The translations under genes and the position numbers were made by a program. From positions 1-8,842 of the forward strand of contig CAMVAG010000086.1 of the NCBI GenBank assembly GCA_947165405.1: a stretch of 8,842 nucleotides of DNA. Direction: 5' to 3'. The DNA is from an uncultured Selenomonadales bacterium (lineage in GTDB: Bacteria > Bacillota > Negativicutes > Selenomonadales > Selenomonadaceae). Shown here in pieces: positions 6,014-8,842 of this stretch (positions are counted from its first letter, which is position 1; the number at the start of each line of letters is the position of its first letter). Below the pieces are notes generated by a model, which made no database searches, was not told where the DNA came from, and saw only the letters and a list, made by a program, of their open reading frames with translations.

Positions 6014-7381
6014 TTAAGCCCGCGCAGGTTTGCATTCGGGCGGAAGCTTAGCCCAATACTCGTCAGCCTTAGCCAAATCTTTATCGACAAATTCTCCAAG
6101 CTCGTAAATCCAAGCCAACTTCAAATTCGCCTCGAAGAAATATTCGTGATTCGGATACCTGCCCGCCTCTTCGTAATAGCCCAGAGCTTTGTGGACATTC
6201 GGCTCGACGTTGTTGCCGTAAAAATAATCGTTGGCAAGTCGATAAATCAAAGCTTGATTGCGCGTGTCTTCAGCCGCAAGCTCGTAATAACGATAAGCCT
6301 TCGAAAAATCTTTTTTAAGCTCCGACATGCGCCCAAAATACTCAACGGCAACGGTGTTGTTCGGGCGGCTGAAAATGTAGCGTCCACGATTTTTCGCAGC
6401 CAACTCAAATTTTCTGCGCGCTTTCGGATAATCTTTCCTTGCACCAAGCCCGCGATAATACATCTTGCCGCACAGAATGTATGCTTTGACATAATGCATA
6501 CGGGTCGCCATCAAATAATATTTCAAAGCCTGCTCGTAATTCTGCGGGATTGTGCCTTCGCCGGTGTAGTGAAGATTGCCGGCTTGACAAAGTGCCTCCG
6601 CCAAAACATCGGGAATGTAATCGCCGGGCTCGCTTGTGCCCGCCTCAATGAAAAGTTTCAATGCCTCTTCAAAATTTTGTTCGATGCCCTCGCCGACGCA
6701 GTAAGCCTCCGCCTTCCGCTTCAAGGCAACAGGATCGCCGAGTTCAACGAGCCACTCAAGCCACATCAAAGAATCTTCATCGTAACCTCTGCTCAATTCC
6801 AAAAGAGTTTCTCGATAATCTTCCTCGTCAAGTTCGTCGAGCCAATTATCCGCCTCGTCAAAATTTTTTTCGACGCCGATTCCTTGCGCGTAGCATTTGA
6901 CGACTTCGCAAGCAGATTTTTTGTCGCCGAGCTTTGCCGCTTTCAAATACCAGCGGAAGGATTCGACTTCATTTTTTTCGACACAAAGCCCGCCGTACAT
7001 GTAAGCCGTAATCCTCATTGCGGGCACGTATCCGGCTTGCGCGCTCTTGAGATACCACTCGAAAGATTTTTTGCCGCGTTCAGACCATTCCTCTTCTTTG
7101 CAACAACCTATCGCGTCATAAATCCTGCGCCCGACTTCGTACATGCATTCGGGTTCGCCAAGTTCGGCTCCTTTCAAATACCACTTGAAAGCCTCCGCCA
7201 AAAAATCCTCGTCAGATTTTTTATCCATGTTCGCGAAAAATTCTTCTGCCGAAATTTTTTCGCCTACATTCGGCTCGTTGCGCCAGCGTCCCGAATTTTT
7301 ATCATAGTATTCAGCCAAAGCTTTAATCGCTTTGAGGTCGCCCGCCGCAGCTTTTTGAAGTAAAATTTTTTCTTGCGTCAT
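6014..7381 (-). CDS. Sel1 repeat protein, 455 aa
   Basis: A long array of Sel1-like repeats, a TPR relative that folds into a superhelical scaffold for protein partners. Clear units include AFKWYLKGAELGEPECMYEVG (64-84, shown by its WYLKGAELG core), SFEWYLKSAQAGYVPAM, SFRWYLKAAKLGDKKSA with the following YAQGIGVEKN, ALKYYLMAT with YYRGLGARKD, and AYRYYELAAEDTRNQAL. About nine repeats run from residue 62 to the C-terminus, with a degenerate stretch near 185-215. The first 37 residues form a separate module (AAAGDLKAIKALAEYY ... RWRNEP) shared with the 199-aa protein. No signal peptide or membrane segment is present, so it is likely cytoplasmic. The ATG follows GAGGAGG at a spacing of 8, and this site overlaps the stop of the 154-aa gene upstream. 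The three Sel1-type genes therefore form one operon. The binding partner is unknown. Confidence 0.9.
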   Translation of the reverse strand: MTQEKILLQKAAAGDLKAIKALAEYYDKNSGRWRNEPNVGEKISAEEFFANMDKKSDEDFLAEAFKWYLKGAELGEPECMYEVGRRIYDAIGCCKEEEWSERGKKSFEWYLKSAQAGYVPAMRITAYMYGGLCVEKNEVESFRWYLKAAKLGDKKSACEVVKCYAQGIGVEKNFDEADNWLDELDEEDYRETLLELSRGYDEDSLMWLEWLVELGDPVALKRKAEAYCVGEGIEQNFEEALKLFIEAGTSEPGDYIPDVLAEALCQAGNLHYTGEGTIPQNYEQALKYYLMATRMHYVKAYILCGKMYYRGLGARKDYPKARRKFELAAKNRGRYIFSRPNNTVAVEYFGRMSELKKDFSKAYRYYELAAEDTRNQALIYRLANDYFYGNNVEPNVHKALGYYEEAGRYPNHEYFFEANLKLAWIYELGEFVDKDLAKADEYWAKLPPECKPARA

Positions 7382-7394
7382 GATTAATTCCTCC

Positions 7395-7859
7395 TCACAT
7401 TTTCGCTTTGAGCTTCAAGATTTTATTTTTGATTCTGCACCGCTCAATCGCCTTTTCCTGTTCGGGCAAAAATTCACTCAACCTTGAACTGCCGAAATTC
7501 ATCATCTGCGCAAAAAAATCTGACGAGACGTAAATTTTGTTATACTTTTCGTCGATAATTTCCAAGACGAAGTTCAAAATTTTTTCGTCGTCGCTGCACA
7601 AGTCGACAAGCTTTTCCATAGCCTCAACGTCGCCGCCCTCGACTGCTTTCTTGTAAAAATTTATCGCTTCGGGCAAGTTGCCTTCCTTGTGAAAAATTTC
7701 GGCAAGTTTTTTCGCGGCGGGACGATAATTTTTTTCTGTCGCCTGTCCGAAAAATTTTTTTGCCTCCTCGATTTTGCCTTCCGACAAATAAATTTCGGCA
7801 AGTTGAATCGCGGCGTTCGGGTCGCCCGCTTCAGCCCAATGTGTTATCGAATCTCTCAT
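7395..7859 (-). CDS. Short Sel1/TPR repeat protein, 154 aa
   Basis: Three TPR/Sel1-like units occupy the first 95 residues: AEAGDPNAAIQLAEIYLSEG, EEAKKFFGQATEKNYRPAAKKLAEIF, and EAINFYKKAVEGGDVEAMEKLVDL. The remainder is a charged helical tail ending in a Lys-rich segment. It is probably a cytoplasmic adaptor. The frame is open upstream to a TTG at 7967 and an ATG at 7913. The ATG at 7859 is preferred because GGAGG at 7868-7872 sits 8 bases before it, and because the resulting N-terminus (M...AEAGDP) lines up in length with that of the 455-aa neighbour (M...AAAGDL). The upstream codons also lie in hairpin-rich, compositionally different sequence. It is the first gene of the Sel1 operon. Confidence 0.75.
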   Translation of the reverse strand: MRDSITHWAEAGDPNAAIQLAEIYLSEGKIEEAKKFFGQATEKNYRPAAKKLAEIFHKEGNLPEAINFYKKAVEGGDVEAMEKLVDLCSDDEKILNFVLEIIDEKYNKIYVSSDFFAQMMNFGSSRLSEFLPEQEKAIERCRIKNKILKLKAKM

Positions 7860-8046
7860 TTGTCTTTCCTCCGTTAAAATTTTTTTCCGAGCGGGCATTT
7901 GGGGAACCGTCATATCGGCTCCCCGCTGCCTCTGCCCCTGTTGTTCGGTTGGGGTCGTTTGTATCAACCCGATTCGAAAAAGATTATTTAATCTTTTAGT
8001 GGCAATGGCTATTTGCTCTCACCTATAAGCATTCCCCCTTCTTCCG
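7860..8046 (-). promoter_or_regulatory. Hairpin-rich candidate 5' leader of the Sel1 operon
   Basis: Read on the - strand from a likely start near 8046, this stretch offers a series of possible stems: GTG-GCAA with TTGC-CAC (8022-7999, 3-base bulge), an AT-rich palindrome (7997-7978), a GGTTG/CAACC stem (7969-7947), and GGGGAGCCG with CGGTTCCCC (7924-7901, 6-base loop). The last stem has a G.U pair in RNA made from the - strand, where the opposite strand would have an A/C mismatch, which favours a - strand RNA. Its loop contains an AUG. I recognise no known riboswitch or T-box motif. It could be a cis-regulatory leader, a small RNA, or a coding N-terminal extension. Confidence 0.4.
7978..7997. 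repeat. Perfect 20-bp AT-rich palindrome
   Basis: AAAAGATTA, two central bases, and TAATCTTTT form a perfect inverted repeat. It could be a regulator-binding operator or a weak hairpin in the leader RNA. With only short T runs after it, it is a poor terminator. Confidence 0.6.
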
Positions 8047-8072
8047 CGACACATTATAAACGTTTTCGGAAG
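8041..8072 (-). promoter_or_regulatory. Candidate -10 box framed by an inverted repeat
   Basis: On the - strand a perfect TATAAT (8058-8053) lies in the gap before the Sel1 operon. The -35 position (17-18 bases upstream) is a poor match to TTGACA. The box is framed by CTTCCG (8041-8046) and CGGAAG (8067-8072), a 6-bp inverted repeat that might bind a regulator. The promoter call rests mainly on the -10 box. Confidence 0.35.
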
Positions 8073-8130
8073 GCGTGCGCGTTTGAGTTGATAACCTCCG
8101 TAAAATTTGGTTGAAGTAAATGCCGACGGC

Positions 8131-8634
8131 TTAAAACCATAAAAGTGTTCGCGTTTGAAGATTTCTCGATACGCCCAAATTTTCAAGAGCCTTTTGCACA
8201 ACCCAATTATAGAAAGCCGCTTTGTTTTGATTGGCAAAAGTGTCGAACCATTGGCTGGAGATGTAATAAATTTCGCCTTCGCAAACGACGGCGCGCCCGC
8301 GATTTTTTGAGGAATAATATCTGCGTGTGACGCCGGTTTTCATCGGCAAGCCGCTTCTTCTAAGGACGCCGCCCAAAGGATTCATGGCGCAGTGAAAAAA
8401 TTTGTCGCAACTGTATTTGTCGCTCAAGAAAGCTACGTTCGCCCGCGTGATAAGCCCGCAGTCTTTGAAGAAAGTAAAAATTTTTTCGGCGAAGATTTTG
8501 TTATCGCCTTGAGCGGGAATGTAATTTTTAATTTCGTTGCAGCGTTGCTCAAGCTCGGAGAAAGTTCTCGGCGGATTTTGCAAGTCGGTGTCGGCGACGG
8601 TAAAATAAATCGGCTTAAAGGAATCGTAATACAT
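8131..8634 (-). CDS. Unrecognised 167-aa protein
   Basis: I do not recognise this protein. It has no signal peptide or membrane segment and is probably cytoplasmic. The N-terminal third is helical (FSELEQRCNEIKNYI at 25-39, KIFTFFKDCG at 51-60). The segment LITRANVAFLSDKYSCDKFF (61-80) could be a helix-turn-helix-like pair. It is followed by a basic stretch with RR at 92-93 and 104-105 and a C-terminal half rich in aromatic residues (EIYYISSQWF at 121-130, FYNWVV at 141-146). Five cysteines (32, 59, 76, 82, 118) do not form an obvious metal site. The ATG at 8634 is chosen because AAAGGAG lies 8 bases before it. In-frame ATGs at 8652 and 8664 lack such a site. It is transcribed towards the Sel1 operon but is separated from it by 271 bases. 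A nucleic-acid-binding role is possible but unproven. Confidence 0.65.
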   Translation of the reverse strand: MYYDSFKPIYFTVADTDLQNPPRTFSELEQRCNEIKNYIPAQGDNKIFAEKIFTFFKDCGLITRANVAFLSDKYSCDKFFHCAMNPLGGVLRRSGLPMKTGVTRRYYSSKNRGRAVVCEGEIYYISSQWFDTFANQNKAAFYNWVVQKALENLGVSRNLQTRTLLWF

Positions 8635-8705
8635 AACGGCTGCTCCTTTCATTTGAGAAAACACTTGAAAAAATTTTTTGAGTGTATACGGCAGATTTAA
8701 TTTTT

Positions 8706-8733
8706 AGTATACATGCTTTGAATAATTTGCAAA
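8706..8733 (-). promoter_or_regulatory. Candidate promoter of the 167-aa gene
   Basis: On the - strand, TTTGCA (8733-8728) and TATACT (8711-8706) are separated by 16 bases, giving a start near 8699 and a leader of about 65 bases. The -10 overlaps GTATAC at 8707-8712, and a second GTATAC lies at 8684-8689 in the leader. The pair may be an operator. Confidence 0.4.
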
Positions 8734-8757
8734 AGTCGGGCTTGCGGACTCTTGCCT

Positions 8758-8810
8758 AAAGCAGCTGCGGTTGTTAGAAAATTTTATACAGCTAAATTAT
8801 CCGCTGCTTT
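8758..8810. repeat. Inverted repeat near the right edge
   Basis: AAAGCAG (8758-8764) plus CGG (8768-8770) pairs with CCG plus CTGCTTT (8801-8810), with a 3-base bulge. Inner TTAG/CTAA and outer AAAGTC/GACTTT (8732-8737, 8813-8818) could extend it. No T run follows on either strand, so it is not a typical terminator. Function unknown. Confidence 0.5.
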
Positions 8811-8842
8811 CTGACTTTACCGACAGACTCTAGAGCGTGTTG

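Noticed and set aside
4957..6051. A 364-codon open frame on the + strand across the phosphatase and Sel1 genes
   Set aside because: It crosses two genes and the promoter-terminator junction and gives a Phe/Arg-rich product without recognisable motifs.
5966..7363. A 465-codon open frame on the + strand, opposite the Sel1 genes
   Set aside because: It mirrors the codon pattern of the - strand Sel1 gene, has no ribosome binding site, and the - strand reading shows clear repeats with good start signals.
2880..7859. Recurrent AAAATTTTT tracts in the - strand genes
   Set aside because: Explained by frequent Lys, Asn, Ile and Phe codons in these proteins. No regular spacing was evident by eye.
7901..7924. 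GCCGATAT on the - strand, resembling the -10 of a flagellar sigma-28 promoter (GCCGATAA)
   Set aside because: No TAAA-type -35 box lies about 15 bases upstream, and the sequence is part of a GC-rich hairpin.
7960..7990. TTCGAATC on the - strand, resembling a tRNA T-loop
   Set aside because: Flanking bases do not form a T-stem and no acceptor or anticodon arms are present.
8019..8237. A 72-codon open frame on the - strand
   Set aside because: Nearly half lies in another frame of the 167-aa gene, there is no convincing ribosome binding site, and the product is basic and low in pattern.
8792..8842. Open frame of 16 codons on the - strand entering from the right edge and ending in TAG
   Set aside because: Too short to call a gene end, and it overlaps the inverted repeat. 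The other two frames close sooner, so a truncated gene cannot be excluded.
1..8842. CRISPR arrays, rRNA, tRNA or transposase genes
   Set aside because: No spaced direct repeats, no RNA gene signatures and no transposase motifs were seen on either strand.

Overview
The window looks like chromosome of a diderm Firmicute (Negativicutes, Selenomonas-like). The reasoning is that Firmicute-style GGAGG ribosome binding sites precede most genes, while flgH and flgI encode outer-membrane L-ring and peptidoglycan P-ring proteins that only make sense in a cell with an outer membrane. Taxonomy is inferred from these traits and not from any search.

Left part (1-2816, + strand): the distal end of a flagellar basal-body operon, with flgH, two small uncharacterised ORFs, an 88-bp palindromic element, flgI, and a single-domain flgJ (rod-binding domain only). 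It ends at a hairpin that works as a terminator in both directions (about 2825-2864). FlgH has no cysteine and therefore no lipobox, which is unusual for this family.

Right part (2880-8634, - strand; read from right to left): an unrecognised 167-aa protein; a 271-bp gap with a candidate promoter and a hairpin-rich leader; three tightly spaced Sel1/TPR-like repeat genes (154, 455 and 199 aa); then a compact promoter/terminator junction; and finally two tandem paralogues of an unusual fusion: an N-terminal PPP-type metallophosphoesterase joined to a C-terminal low-molecular-weight protein tyrosine phosphatase. The upstream copy (4063-5316) has textbook PPP motifs but an altered tyrosine-phosphatase loop. 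The downstream copy (2880-4046) has a textbook tyrosine-phosphatase loop but has lost the PPP catalytic His, the Asp-Arg motif and a segment of about 46 residues. This reciprocal decay is the most interesting signal in the window.

My working model, which is inference, is that the Sel1 proteins act as cytoplasmic scaffolds and the two dual-domain phosphatases divide Ser/Thr-type and Tyr/Arg-type dephosphorylation between them. The Sel1 genes and the phosphatase genes are adjacent and co-oriented, but a terminator-like hairpin and a separate promoter between them suggest the two groups can be expressed independently.
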